Shown: piece after piece, positions 1 to 7,929 of the stretch
Numbering within the stretch: position 1 is the first letter of the stretch
How the letters are laid out: every line of letters starts with the position of its first letter
From: CAZVIJ01 sp964626735
Lineage (GTDB): Bacteria > Patescibacteriota > Dojkabacteria > JAOAGR01
Length of the DNA stretch: 25,720 nucleotides
Assembly (NCBI GenBank): GCA_964626735.1
Contig: CAZVIJ010000024.1
Coordinates: 1-25,720 of the forward strand
Reading direction: 5' to 3'
Notes under the pieces: model-generated
Seen by the model: only the letters and a program-made list of their open reading frames with translations
Databases searched by the model: none
Told to the model about the DNA's origin: nothing
Position numbers and translations under genes: made by a program

Positions 1-2565
1 ATCATGACTTCTATAAACGCTGCTGGGTATGGGGAGATCATGCTGACCCCAAATCAAATTGCCGATTTCACGGATAACGAGCTGGTCGTTAAAGTCGACG
101 TAACGACGCTGAGAACTTCCGAACGCGATTGGTGGGATCTTTGGGTAACACCGTACGATAAAAATCTCCAGCTACCCTTCAACGAAGGAACGGTAGATCT
201 CGTGGGAGTTCCCGAGCAGGCGGTAACAATTTCGCTCGGCAGCGCCAACGGCAATGGTTCAGGATTCAAGCCAACGGTCTACAGCAATTTCAAGGAAACT
301 AACGATTTTCCACCGTTCAGCAACGCATTCAATTGGTACACGGGCTACGAGTCGTTCATGACTCCGTCACCAAAGCAGCGAACGACGTTCGAACTGCACC
401 TCTCCCGCAACCACGTCAAGTTCGGCATACCGGCTGGCCAGCTCGACGTTAACGGCAAGCCTATTAATGGAGGCAATGCGTTTTGGTGGGTCGATAAGGA
501 TATAGCCCCCCTCGCATGGACTAAGGGTATCGTACAGTTCGGACACCACTCGTATAATCCGACAAAAGACTGTACCCCCGACCAGTCGGGGAAGACATGT
601 ACGCCTAACACTTGGCATTGGGACAATATCTCAATTTCCCATAGCACCCCGTTCCAAATTATCAAAGCAGACAAGCGTACCATCCCGGGCAACGGAACGA
701 TCACGTTCAACGCCCCAGCGCCCGCGAATTCGAATGTGCGGTTCGCAGCTAACGGTACCGTCCAAGTTAGTTTCGATAACGGAGCAACCTATAAGCCTGC
801 TCGACGCCAGCCTTCATCTGAAATAGCAGACGGATCAGACGCAAACGGCCATGTAGCCAATTACTGGATGCCGATCCCTGAAGGCACCAAGATCATGCTG
901 GTGAAAACAACGAGCGAATCATGGTTCAGCGGTCCGTACGATACCCGCGACTTTGCGATTTGGAGCACAACCGCCTCAACGAACACCCCGACGGGTACAC
1001 CGTCTCCTTTGGTCTCAGCGACGGCTACGACAACGAGTCTGCCGACCGCTACACCGACGACACCGGCGACGAAGACACCAACTCCTACTGCATCCCCGAC
1101 ACCGACAACTTCCGGAACGCGAACAACCCAAGGATCCCGCATCCCTTGGAAAGGGCAGTCATGGTACCTCAGCGGCGCAAATATACCCTGGTATAACTGG
1201 GGCTGCGACTTCGGCTGCAACGGTAATGGTGGAGTTACATCGACGAAAACCTCGCTTTCTCCGACGCTATCCAACTTCAGCGCTACCGGCAACCATGTGA
1301 TCAGGTGGTGGATGTTCCCAGGAGATCCGTGGCAGATTACTCGCGATTCGTCGGGCGCTCCCGTTACGGTAAATACAGCAGTGTTCGCGGATATCGACGC
1401 AGCACTCTCGCTCGCGACCCAATACGACCTGTATATAAATTTCGTATTCTTTTCGTCTCCTTCAGCGATACCGCAATCCTGGATCAACGACGCCGCGACA
1501 AGAACCAAGTTGGCAAATGCGCTCAAGCCTCTGGTACTTAAATACAAGGATAATCCGAGAATTTTCTCGTGGGAGATTATAAATGAGCCGGAGTGGGATA
1601 TTTGGAACCAGAAAGCCGACGAGGCGAATACGGTAGCTGCGGTAAAGGCAATCACCGATATGATTCATGCTACGAGCCCTTCCCAGCTGGTCACCATCGG
1701 CAATGCGATGCTCGACGGTATCCCCATGTGGAAGAGCGTAGGACTCGATTATTACTCGCCGCACTGGTACGACGGCATGGCAAGCGGCGATTGGTGCGCA
1801 CGGTGCACCGATTATGCGAGCGTCGTATCTCGGTACGGCATAGCCAAGCCGGTCGTCATCGGCGAATTTTACGCGGGTAGTGATGCAGATCCGCTCGGCA
1901 AGCTTAACGATTTCTATAGCAAGGGATACGCGGGGGCTTGGGCATGGTCGCTATTCCCCGAGAAGACTTCGGATAAAATGAGCATAGACCTTAATTCCTA
2001 CAAAATTTTCGCATCAGCCCGATCAGATGTCGGTCCAAAAAATGTTGCTACGACAACACCGACCGTTGCCTCAACGCCGACCACAACGGTGAATCCGACG
2101 ATAATTCCTACGCTTACGCCGAGTACGCCACCTAAGATAACCGCATCCCCGAGCCCGACGCCAACGGCAACCCCCGTTCCGTTAAACAATTGGAGCTACG
2201 CGTATTACAACAACACGACGCTCTCCGGCACTCCGTCGAAGAGTGGAGAAGTAGCGTCGCTAAACTTCAACTGGGGCTACGGTAGTCCGGTTAGCGGTAC
2301 GGTCCCGAAAGACAACTTCTCCGCCGAATACTCAAGGCTGCAATATTTCGACAAGGGTACCTACAACTTCCAATTCAAGCACGACGATGGCATCCGAGTC
2401 TATATAGACGGAACGCTCGTGTGGGAGAATTGGCGCGATCAGTCTGCAAAGACGTTGTACACCATGCCGTATACGTTCGGATCGGACGGTTTCCATACGA
2501 TCAAGGTACAGTACTACGAGCATAAAGGACGGGCGAGTTTGTATTTCGCCTGGTCGAAACAATAG
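1..2565 (+). CDS. Secreted multidomain glycoside hydrolase, GH5-like (clan GH-A) with C-terminal PA14 domain; 5' end outside window
   Basis: At least 853 residues are visible. No signal peptide is present at the first ATG (base 4) and there is no upstream stop, so the true start is probably before the window. Seen in order (numbering from base 4): residues 1-320, a beta-rich region with Trp-rich patches (FWWVDKD, WHWDN), perhaps one or two jelly-roll domains; about 322-378, a Thr/Pro linker; about 380-680, a (beta/alpha)8-type hydrolase with the acid/base Glu in INEPE (E528) and the nucleophile Glu in VVIGEFYA (E621), the paired Glu pattern of clan GH-A; about 683-727, a second Thr/Pro linker; about 728-853, PA14 (FKHDDGIRVYIDG core), usually a glycan-binding module. 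It likely cleaves a plant or microbial beta-glycan outside the cell. The exact family and substrate are not resolved; GH5 is the nearest match by eye. The gene ends at a strong terminator. Confidence 0.85.
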   Translation: MMTSINAAGYGEIMLTPNQIADFTDNELVVKVDVTTLRTSERDWWDLWVTPYDKNLQLPFNEGTVDLVGVPEQAVTISLGSANGNGSGFKPTVYSNFKETNDFPPFSNAFNWYTGYESFMTPSPKQRTTFELHLSRNHVKFGIPAGQLDVNGKPINGGNAFWWVDKDIAPLAWTKGIVQFGHHSYNPTKDCTPDQSGKTCTPNTWHWDNISISHSTPFQIIKADKRTIPGNGTITFNAPAPANSNVRFAANGTVQVSFDNGATYKPARRQPSSEIADGSDANGHVANYWMPIPEGTKIMLVKTTSESWFSGPYDTRDFAIWSTTASTNTPTGTPSPLVSATATTTSLPTATPTTPATKTPTPTASPTPTTSGTRTTQGSRIPWKGQSWYLSGANIPWYNWGCDFGCNGNGGVTSTKTSLSPTLSNFSATGNHVIRWWMFPGDPWQITRDSSGAPVTVNTAVFADIDAALSLATQYDLYINFVFFSSPSAIPQSWINDAATRTKLANALKPLVLKYKDNPRIFSWEIINEPEWDIWNQKADEANTVAAVKAITDMIHATSPSQLVTIGNAMLDGIPMWKSVGLDYYSPHWYDGMASGDWCARCTDYASVVSRYGIAKPVVIGEFYAGSDADPLGKLNDFYSKGYAGAWAWSLFPEKTSDKMSIDLNSYKIFASARSDVGPKNVATTTPTVASTPTTTVNPTIIPTLTPSTPPKITASPSPTPTATPVPLNNWSYAYYNNTTLSGTPSKSGEVASLNFNWGYGSPVSGTVPKDNFSAEYSRLQYFDKGTYNFQFKHDDGIRVYIDGTLVWENWRDQSAKTLYTMPYTFGSDGFHTIKVQYYEHKGRASLYFAWSKQ

Positions 2566-2580
2566 TCGGCAACTATCGAC

Positions 2581-2618
2581 AAGTACATGTGCGTCGCCAC
2601 ATGTACTTTTTCTTTTTT
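2581..2618 (+). terminator. Intrinsic terminator after the GH5-like gene
   Basis: A perfect 11-bp stem (2581-2591 with 2598-2608) closes a 6-nt loop and runs into a T-rich tract (2607-2618). It starts 15 nt after the stop codon. It separates the hydrolase from the next gene. Confidence 0.9.
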
Positions 2619-2624
2619 CATACG

Positions 2625-2630
2625 TAATAT
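2625..2630 (+). promoter_or_regulatory. Probable -10 box (TAATAT) of a leaderless transcript
   Basis: TAATAT lies 5 nt before the ATG at 2636, just after the preceding terminator. With the usual 6-7 nt from -10 to start site, transcription would begin at or next to the ATG. No clear -35 and no Shine-Dalgarno are visible. Confidence 0.5.
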
Positions 2631-2635
2631 AGCGT

Positions 2636-3262
2636 ATGCTCGCATCATCCGAACATATCCGATTGGCCGATCGGGGAGAAGATCAATTCGAAAGAATACG
2701 GCTATTGGAAAGCGGCGTATTGGAACGGTGGGCAGGGGAACGACTTGCACTTCGTCGTACGATGGCGAAACTGCCATTCGAATTTAATGCCCGTTGGCAA
2801 ATAAAAAATGCGATCAAACGAGATCTCCGGCGTGCATCGCCATACGGTGTACTGCCAACCGATATAGTAGGGCCGATGATTGAAGAACGATTGCAGCGGC
2901 TCGAAGAAAAAACAAAAAGCGGGGAGCCGATAACGACCATTTCCGTACAAGGCAAAGATACCTTAACTGGCGATGACTTCACGACCGAGCTCATAGTCGA
3001 GCGGGACGCAGAAACGAAAAATATCATTAAAGTCACCGCGCAAGAAATTGGGAACAATGATCATGTTATCTCGCGATCCTCGATCGATTTAGCCTCGAAA
3101 ACAACTTCACTCACGTTAGACTTCCCCGGAAACCGATACGCTTCGCGAGACGCGAATCCCCGTATCCATAACGCGAGCTTACCCGAGGCGAGCGCTACGA
3201 CTTTTAATCTTCTCGCCGATTACGTTCTTTCGCAAACAGACGAGTCCGGCCAAACCGATTAA
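2636..3262 (+). CDS. Hypothetical protein, 208 residues
   Basis: I do not recognise this protein. It has no signal peptide or membrane segment. The first 80 residues are rich in Arg, Glu and Leu and probably helical (RLADRGEDQFERIRLLES); the middle and end look beta-rich with alternating Thr/Ser/Val. It is flanked by its own upstream terminator and -10 box and by a downstream bidirectional terminator, so it is a single-gene unit. The ATG at 2636 is chosen because a -10-like hexamer sits 5 nt before it, the arrangement repeated at several genes here. A small cytoplasmic protein is most likely; its function is unknown. Confidence 0.7.
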   Translation: MLASSEHIRLADRGEDQFERIRLLESGVLERWAGERLALRRTMAKLPFEFNARWQIKNAIKRDLRRASPYGVLPTDIVGPMIEERLQRLEEKTKSGEPITTISVQGKDTLTGDDFTTELIVERDAETKNIIKVTAQEIGNNDHVISRSSIDLASKTTSLTLDFPGNRYASRDANPRIHNASLPEASATTFNLLADYVLSQTDESGQTD

Positions 3263-3280
3263 TTTTCTTAGGCAAATAAA

Positions 3281-3302
3281 AAAGACCTCGAACGAGGTCT
3301 TT
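3281..3302. terminator. Bidirectional intrinsic terminator between convergent genes
   Basis: A 10-bp perfect stem (3281-3290 with 3293-3302) with a 2-nt AA loop (in practice a slightly wider loop) is flanked by an A-run on the left and a T-run on the right. It can therefore stop transcription from both the 208-residue gene on the plus strand and RNase J on the minus strand. Confidence 0.85.
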
Positions 3303-3322
3303 TATTGTTTCGACAGTATGCA

Positions 3323-5419
3323 TCAAACGACAGTCACGACGACAAGCGGTTTCTTTTCGTACTGCCGCATCAGTTCATCTTCAATCACGCGGTCTACCGC
3401 CATCATTACCGACTCCTTCGAGCGGTCCTTCAGGCCGTTGACGACATCTTGGATGATCCTCGGCAATGTCTTGACCATGTATTCATCGTTGTTCTGAACG
3501 AAGAATCCCTTATGGTCTACGACCAAATCGTCGGCGGAGAACTCTGGATTTTCGATATTCTTCATTGTTATGATCACGACACCTTCATCTTGCAAGAGTT
3601 TCCGTTCGTTGATAATTTCCGACTCGAAGTCGCCGACGCGGTTTCCTTCAACCCACAACGGAGTCGAAGTAATTTGGTCGACGATTTCCCATCCGTCTTT
3701 CCACAATTCGATAACGGACCCATCGCGAGCGATGATGATATTTTGATCCTGGTATCCGAGCCCCTTAGCGGTATCTTTATGCGCCGCCAACATAGAAGGC
3801 TCGCCATGGATAGGCATGAAGAATTTCGGTTTAACCAACTGGAGCATAAGCTTGTGGTCTTCCTGGAATCCGTGTCCCGAAGCGTGCAGGGTAAGGAAGT
3901 CGTTGATCAATACCCGGCAGCCTCTCATGGTAATGAGGTTGATAAGGTGATCGATCTTCCCTTCGTTGCCGGGAATTCTCGATGAAGAGAATACGACGGT
4001 ATCGCTTGCCTTAAGCTGGACTTTCTTGTGCTCGCCGAGCGCCATACGCATGAGGGCGGCATTCGGTTCGCCTTGCGAGCCGGTCGTCAAGATAACGATC
4101 TGGTTGTCTGGAATTCGGTTTATATCCTCAAACGGCACGAATATCGAGTTGTTGACGTCGATCAAGCCGAGCTTATGGGAGATTCGAACGACCGTTTCGA
4201 GCGACCGCCCGAGTACCGCGACTTTCTTGTTGTTCTTTGCCGCAATCTCGACGACCTGCCTAATACGATTTACCATCGTGGAGAACATGCCGATAATGAT
4301 TCGACCTTGCGATTCCCGAAGGATATCATCGATGTCCTTAGCGATATCGCTTTCGGATTCGGACCAGCCTTTCTTCTTCGCATTCGTCGATTCGTCGAGC
4401 AGCAAGAGCACTCCTTCGTCTCCGAGCTTTCCCAATCGGGAATAATCTGATGGAGATTCTTTGTACGGTGAGCTGTCGAACTTGTAATCGGAAGGCGTAA
4501 CGATTCTTCCAACAGGCGTATCGATAACGACTCCGAAGTTATGGGGAATCGTATGGGTCATCTTGAAGTGCGAAAGATGGAACTTGCCGAGGTAGTAATT
4601 GCTATCGCCGTCGATGACCTCGATCTTCAGCTGATCAGCATGGGGCGTTTCCTTCATTTTCTCCTTGATGAGCTCTGCAGCCAATGCAGGCGCATAGATG
4701 GTCGGATAACCGATCTTGTCGTAAATATGGTGTATGCCGCCGATATGATCGGTATGGCCATGGGTAATGACGAGGCCTCGAATCTTATCCTTCTTGTCGT
4801 AGACATACTCGAGGTTCGGAACGAGGGCGTCGACGCCGGTCAAAAGCTCGCCGGGAAATCCGAGCCCCGCATCCAAAATGATAATATCATCCTCATACTC
4901 GAATACGGTGCAGTTGGTACCGACCATTTCGACACCACTGATCGGAATTACGCGAACGCGTTTTCCACCAGAAGTATCAGCAAACTGGTAGTTTTGCCGA
5001 CCGCCCCAATTGAGCGAATTCGCGGTAAAGTAAATTTCGGCGGGCTTCGTTCGCGAAAAATTTCTGTTTCCGCTGAAACTCCTGTTGCCTCGGTTTCTGC
5101 CCCTGTTGCGACCGCCGCGAGAACCTCTATTTCGGTTACCGTCGCGTTTTTGGCCGCCTTGGCCGCCTTGACCTCCTTGGCCTTGCATTCCCCCTTGCTG
5201 CATTCCGCCGCTTGGCTGGTTTTGGCCTTGGCTTTGTGGCCGATTGCCGCTATATCGACGTCTGAACCTTCGAGGCTTATTGCCACCCTGGGACGTCGTA
5301 GCGTTTCCTGGATTAGTTCCATTTCCGCCCGAAGGAGGAGTAGGTGTGTAAGATGATGGCTCCTGGTTTGAAGCACCAGAAGTCGCATTGTCGTTTTGAA
5401 ACGATCTTCTATTAAACAA
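3323..5419 (-). CDS. rnj: Ribonuclease J with long disordered RG/QG-rich N-terminus
   Basis: This is a metallo-beta-lactamase/beta-CASP ribonuclease that processes and degrades RNA in the cytoplasm (5'-to-3' exonuclease and endonuclease in the family). Zinc motif HGHTDH is at residues 220-225; HASGHGFQEDH and FMPIHGEP, typical of the RNase J C-terminal half, are also present. At 698 residues it is about 140 longer than a standard RNase J. The extra part is a low-complexity N-terminus: QGG repeats at about 70-90 and an Arg/Gly/Asn-rich stretch at about 92-124. The start is TTG (5419-5417); an in-frame TAA lies only six codons upstream and the preceding bases are purine-rich without a clear Shine-Dalgarno. 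A long, strongly foldable leader and an extended -10 promoter lie upstream. Confidence 0.95.
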   Translation of the reverse strand: MFNRRSFQNDNATSGASNQEPSSYTPTPPSGGNGTNPGNATTSQGGNKPRRFRRRYSGNRPQSQGQNQPSGGMQQGGMQGQGGQGGQGGQKRDGNRNRGSRGGRNRGRNRGNRSFSGNRNFSRTKPAEIYFTANSLNWGGRQNYQFADTSGGKRVRVIPISGVEMVGTNCTVFEYEDDIIILDAGLGFPGELLTGVDALVPNLEYVYDKKDKIRGLVITHGHTDHIGGIHHIYDKIGYPTIYAPALAAELIKEKMKETPHADQLKIEVIDGDSNYYLGKFHLSHFKMTHTIPHNFGVVIDTPVGRIVTPSDYKFDSSPYKESPSDYSRLGKLGDEGVLLLLDESTNAKKKGWSESESDIAKDIDDILRESQGRIIIGMFSTMVNRIRQVVEIAAKNNKKVAVLGRSLETVVRISHKLGLIDVNNSIFVPFEDINRIPDNQIVILTTGSQGEPNAALMRMALGEHKKVQLKASDTVVFSSSRIPGNEGKIDHLINLITMRGCRVLINDFLTLHASGHGFQEDHKLMLQLVKPKFFMPIHGEPSMLAAHKDTAKGLGYQDQNIIIARDGSVIELWKDGWEIVDQITSTPLWVEGNRVGDFESEIINERKLLQDEGVVIITMKNIENPEFSADDLVVDHKGFFVQNNDEYMVKTLPRIIQDVVNGLKDRSKESVMMAVDRVIEDELMRQYEKKPLVVVTVV

Positions 5420-5452
5420 TTCTATTTCTTTCTTTTAATTATGTATTACAAA

Positions 5453-5655
5453 CGGCATCAAATTGCCGCGGATGTCATTAGTTCCCCCGTGCAATGACAG
5501 CACGTTTACCGGGAGCTAATTACGTTGCTGAACATGTCTAACGAGTTAGACTGCAGCGTGTCATTTATACAGACCTTTCAATTGTATAGATTAATAAACT
5601 CAATACAACGGTAGGTCTTGATTTTTTGACGAAAATTTCGCTGTGATTTACAGCG
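5453..5655. ncRNA. Candidate structured RNA: RNase J leader (minus) or independent small RNA (plus)
   Basis: The 328-bp gap 5420-5747 holds no gene but contains a series of hairpins. (a) 5453-5457 pairs with 5464-5468. (b) 5477-5486 pairs with 5511-5520, with an inner stem 5488-5492/5500-5504; the outer helix can extend to 5472/5525 with one mismatch. (c) 5536-5541 pairs with 5546-5551 (CGAG loop), with outer pairs 5527-5530/5554-5557. (d) 5571-5576 pairs with 5613-5618, with inner 5582-5587/5603-5608. (e) 5639-5644 pairs with 5650-5655. Outer parts of (b) and (c) compete. The strand is unclear. Some pairs are G-U when read on the plus strand and would be A-C on the minus strand, which favours plus, and (d) is followed by TGATTTTTT. 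A promoter at 5721-5729, however, would make this the minus-strand RNase J leader. It matches no RNA family I know. Confidence 0.45.
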
Positions 5656-5720
5656 TAACCAATGGATGGCGTTTCCTCAAACTCAACCACGTTCATCAAA
5701 TAACCGATAAATTCAATTCG

Positions 5721-5729
5721 ATTATATCA
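5721..5729 (-). promoter_or_regulatory. Extended -10 promoter (TGATATAAT) for RNase J
   Basis: Read on the minus strand, TGATATAAT matches the extended -10 consensus. A TTGATG lies 20 nt upstream, too far for a normal -35, so the TG extension would have to compensate. Transcription would start near 5714, giving RNase J a leader of about 295 nt that spans the hairpin-rich region. Confidence 0.55.
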
Positions 5730-5747
5730 CAGGATTGCTAAATTACA

Positions 5748-6281
5748 TCAAGCACGTGCGAGAAGCGAAGAGTAAACGTCGAAGAGGGGCAGGTCTGTTT
5801 GCAAGACTTCATGCCGTAAATGGCTGTTGTTGTCTACGATAACGTGTCGGTAAACCTTCATGAAAAGGTCCGCCGTGCGAGACGCGTAGTACTCCTGATG
5901 TCCTTCGACTACGCTCGCTGAAGCAGTATAAATACGATAAATTTTGCTTTCGCCGCTGACCGGCGTCGGATCGATATATATGCCAGCCAACGCTTCATCA
6001 CCGTAGAGAACTGCCATCGTCAATTCTGAGGGGCTCGAGTAATTCACGGAAAATTTTCTGGAAAGCCGAGCAGGGACCGAAGGAAAAGGATAATAGCTAA
6101 GCGCTTCGGCAACGGGTATACCCGGATCGATATAATATGGCCGCATAGGCAATATTATTCGGGGTACTGCTCCAAGACTGACCGGTTCGGGAACCGTGAG
6201 TACCTCGCTATCGAGAACGACAGGGTTCGGGTTAAGCTCTAGCTCGGCTAGAGCGGGATTCTGTACGAAAAAAACACGCAT
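5748..6281 (-). CDS. Hypothetical protein, 177 residues
   Basis: I do not recognise this protein. It begins MRVFFVQNPAL and has no signal peptide or membrane helix. The first 70 residues are rich in Pro, Val and Leu; the second half (SKIYRIYTASASVVEGHQEY, then FMKVYRHVIVDNN) is mixed alpha/beta. An exact extended -10 (TGGTATAAT) ends 5 nt before the ATG, which fixes the start and predicts a leaderless mRNA. The small membrane-protein gene at 6320-6529 lies 38 nt upstream in the same direction, so the two may also be cotranscribed. The stop codon overlaps the -35 area of the RNase J promoter. Confidence 0.7.
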   Translation of the reverse strand: MRVFFVQNPALAELELNPNPVVLDSEVLTVPEPVSLGAVPRIILPMRPYYIDPGIPVAEALSYYPFPSVPARLSRKFSVNYSSPSELTMAVLYGDEALAGIYIDPTPVSGESKIYRIYTASASVVEGHQEYYASRTADLFMKVYRHVIVDNNSHLRHEVLQTDLPLFDVYSSLLARA

Positions 6282-6286
6282 ACGGC

Positions 6287-6295
6287 ATTATACCA
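6287..6295 (-). promoter_or_regulatory. Extended -10 promoter (TGGTATAAT), leaderless start
   Basis: On the minus strand TGGTATAAT ends 5 nt before the ATG at 6281. It matches the extended -10 consensus exactly. No convincing -35 is visible. Confidence 0.7.
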
Positions 6296-6319
6296 TTCGT
6301 GAATCGCTGCGATCCAAAT

Positions 6320-6529
6320 TCAAAACTTAACGTTTTCGAACGCCTCGTTCGTGGAAAGGGTGGGAATAACCCGCTTATCAGGCGTTGGCACGGTTGATGC
6401 TCCGTCTGCGCCTGAAGCACCAGATTTCTCGACTTTCGACCCAGTATTTGCCAGGAATACGAAAACGATAACGAGTACCAGAACAGTGCCCAAAAACAGG
6501 ATCGTAAGATTTCTGTTTTTCCCATTCAT
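6320..6529 (-). CDS. Small single-pass membrane protein, 69 residues
   Basis: Residues 8-28 form one hydrophobic helix (LTILFLGTVLVLVIVFVFLA) after a short basic N-terminus (MNGKNRN), followed by a Ser/Gly/Ala/Pro-rich tail of about 40 residues. This suggests an N-in, C-out anchor or uncleaved signal peptide. A weak -10-like TACCAT sits 6 nt before the ATG, matching the leaderless spacing seen elsewhere in the window. It is transcribed divergently from the GH6 lipoprotein gene (83 nt between starts) and lies 38 nt upstream of the 177-residue gene. No family is recognised; it is supported by its coherent membrane topology and context rather than by homology. Confidence 0.6.
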   Translation of the reverse strand: MNGKNRNLTILFLGTVLVLVIVFVFLANTGSKVEKSGASGADGASTVPTPDKRVIPTLSTNEAFENVKF

Positions 6530-6597
6530 TAGCTTATGGTACGACTTCTACAGAAAAATACCACTTCACCTGTCACCGACAAGTACATACGATAGTG

Positions 6598-6603
6598 TAT
6601 AAT
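6598..6603 (+). promoter_or_regulatory. -10 box (TATAAT) of the GH6 gene
   Basis: A perfect TATAAT lies 9 nt before the ATG at 6613, leaving a leader of only about 2-3 nt. An in-frame GTG at 6595 overlaps this box and would lie upstream of the transcription start, so it is unlikely to be the start codon. Confidence 0.7.
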
Positions 6604-6612
6604 CGAAATCAC

Positions 6613-7926
6613 ATGACTGACACAACTCCACTTCGAATGTCGGAACAATCCGAAACTGGAACATCCGCACAAGCGGTCTCCAATCCTCAATTAATACTTC
6701 CGGCAGTAATTGACAATTCGTTTCTGGCCCGGCTCAACTCTATACCGGCAATTAGATACGGGAAGTGGTTTATTTTCGCACTAATGCTTGCGGCTTGCGG
6801 CGCAACTACAACCGGCCCAAGCAATCAGCAAATGACTGAAGCTGCCACAGCGGGATCATCAACCTCAGTAGCGGCTCAAGCCCCAACTACGGCACGGGCA
6901 ACCGATGCGGCTACGACAGTCGCGAGCCCGAGTAATGCAACAGCTGCTCCAGTTGGCACGGCAGTTGCGACTTCAGCTCCTGGTGCAGGCGAACCTCCAA
7001 AAGATGAGCATCAAACGCAGTACGGTGAAAATCCATTCGTCGGTATTAAGCTCTATGATGACCCGTATACCCTTGCCAAACAGGCAGTGGCAAGACTGAA
7101 GGAATTGGACCCTACGGCAGCTGAAAAAATTGAGCAAATTGCATCCCAACCTCAGGCAATCTGGCTTGGCGAATGGAGCGGAAATATTAAGGACGCCGCA
7201 AGCAATATTGCCGAGAGCGCACGTCAACAGGATGCTGTACCGCTCGTCGTGCTCTACAACATTAACGATAGAGATAATGGCGGTAACTCAAGCGGCGGGG
7301 CTAAGTCCGAATCCGAGTACTTAGCATGGATACGAGATTTCGTCGAAGGGACGAATGGAAAGAAATTCATCGTAGTTCTTGAGCCGGACGCGATTGGGAT
7401 GTCTGCAGCTAAAGACGAAGCCTCGAAACTAGCAAGACTGGCTTTCATCAGGAAAGCCGTTGAGGAACTGAAGAAAAATTCCAATATCAAAATTTACCTC
7501 GCTATAAGCACGTGGGTAGCTCCAGAAGAGCAGGCTACGCGTCTCTCGGCTGCGGGATACGATTTGGCGAATGGTGTAGCTATAAATGTTTCAGGGTACG
7601 ATAGCAACCAAGTAATAAACGATTATTTGGCATCTCTTCAATCCCATATGTCACGCCCCCTGAAGGCAATTGTTGATACTTCAAGGAACAAGAACGGTGC
7701 TAGCAAAACCCCATCAACGACCTGGTGCAACTATGCAGAAGCCGGGTTAGGGGATAAACCTCAAGCGATAACGGATCATCCGCTCGTGCAAGCATTCGTC
7801 TGGCTGAAGAAACCTGGCGAATCAGACGGTGATCGCCAAAACGACAATTGCACTAACATTGATACCGTGCCTGCAGGACAGTGGAGCGATAAGATTGCTT
7901 TGTCTTTGGTTGATAAGGGGAAGTAA
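6613..7926 (+). CDS. Glycoside hydrolase family 6 (cellulase type) lipoprotein
   Basis: The 437-residue protein has the GH6 landmarks: NINDRD (D219, D221), VVLEPDA (D259, the likely catalytic acid) and KKPGESDG (D405), plus VDTSRNKNG and WCN as in bacterial endo- and exocellulases. C371 and C412 could form the conserved C-terminal disulfide; the N-terminal disulfide is absent. The family cleaves beta-1,4-glucan with inversion. A lipobox (LAAC, C62) follows a hydrophobic stretch FIFALMLA, so the enzyme is probably lipid-anchored outside the cell, with an Ala/Thr-rich spacer (about 63-135) before the catalytic domain. About 50 residues precede the signal helix, which is unusually long for a lipoprotein signal. 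The ATG is chosen from its -10 box. The stop lies 3 bp from the convergent helicase stop. Whether it acts as an endo- or exo-enzyme cannot be told by eye. Confidence 0.9.
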   Translation: MTDTTPLRMSEQSETGTSAQAVSNPQLILPAVIDNSFLARLNSIPAIRYGKWFIFALMLAACGATTTGPSNQQMTEAATAGSSTSVAAQAPTTARATDAATTVASPSNATAAPVGTAVATSAPGAGEPPKDEHQTQYGENPFVGIKLYDDPYTLAKQAVARLKELDPTAAEKIEQIASQPQAIWLGEWSGNIKDAASNIAESARQQDAVPLVVLYNINDRDNGGNSSGGAKSESEYLAWIRDFVEGTNGKKFIVVLEPDAIGMSAAKDEASKLARLAFIRKAVEELKKNSNIKIYLAISTWVAPEEQATRLSAAGYDLANGVAINVSGYDSNQVINDYLASLQSHMSRPLKAIVDTSRNKNGASKTPSTTWCNYAEAGLGDKPQAITDHPLVQAFVWLKKPGESDGDRQNDNCTNIDTVPAGQWSDKIALSLVDKGK

Positions 7927-7929
7927 CAT

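Noticed and set aside
3305..3985. Open frame of 226 codons on the plus strand opposite RNase J
   Set aside because: It lies wholly antisense to conserved RNase J sequence and its translation resembles no protein; it is a shadow of biased codon use.
4541..5356. Open frame of 271 codons on the plus strand opposite the RNase J N-terminus
   Set aside because: It is antisense to the beta-lactamase core and the low-complexity extension; the length comes from the biased composition of that region.
5453..5655. tmRNA, 6S or SRP RNA as identity of the hairpin region
   Set aside because: There is no tRNA-like ends or tag frame, no single long bulged helix and no SRP GGAAG loop motif.
5660..5700. A GAGGAAAcgCC string on the minus strand resembling the start of the RNase P RNA core
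   Set aside because: The other universal RNase P RNA blocks (an ACAGAA-type P4 partner and the 3' core) are not found and the space is too short.
6595..6612. GTG at 6595 as start of the GH6 gene
   Set aside because: It overlaps the TATAAT box and would lie upstream of the transcription start; ATG 6613 is preferred.
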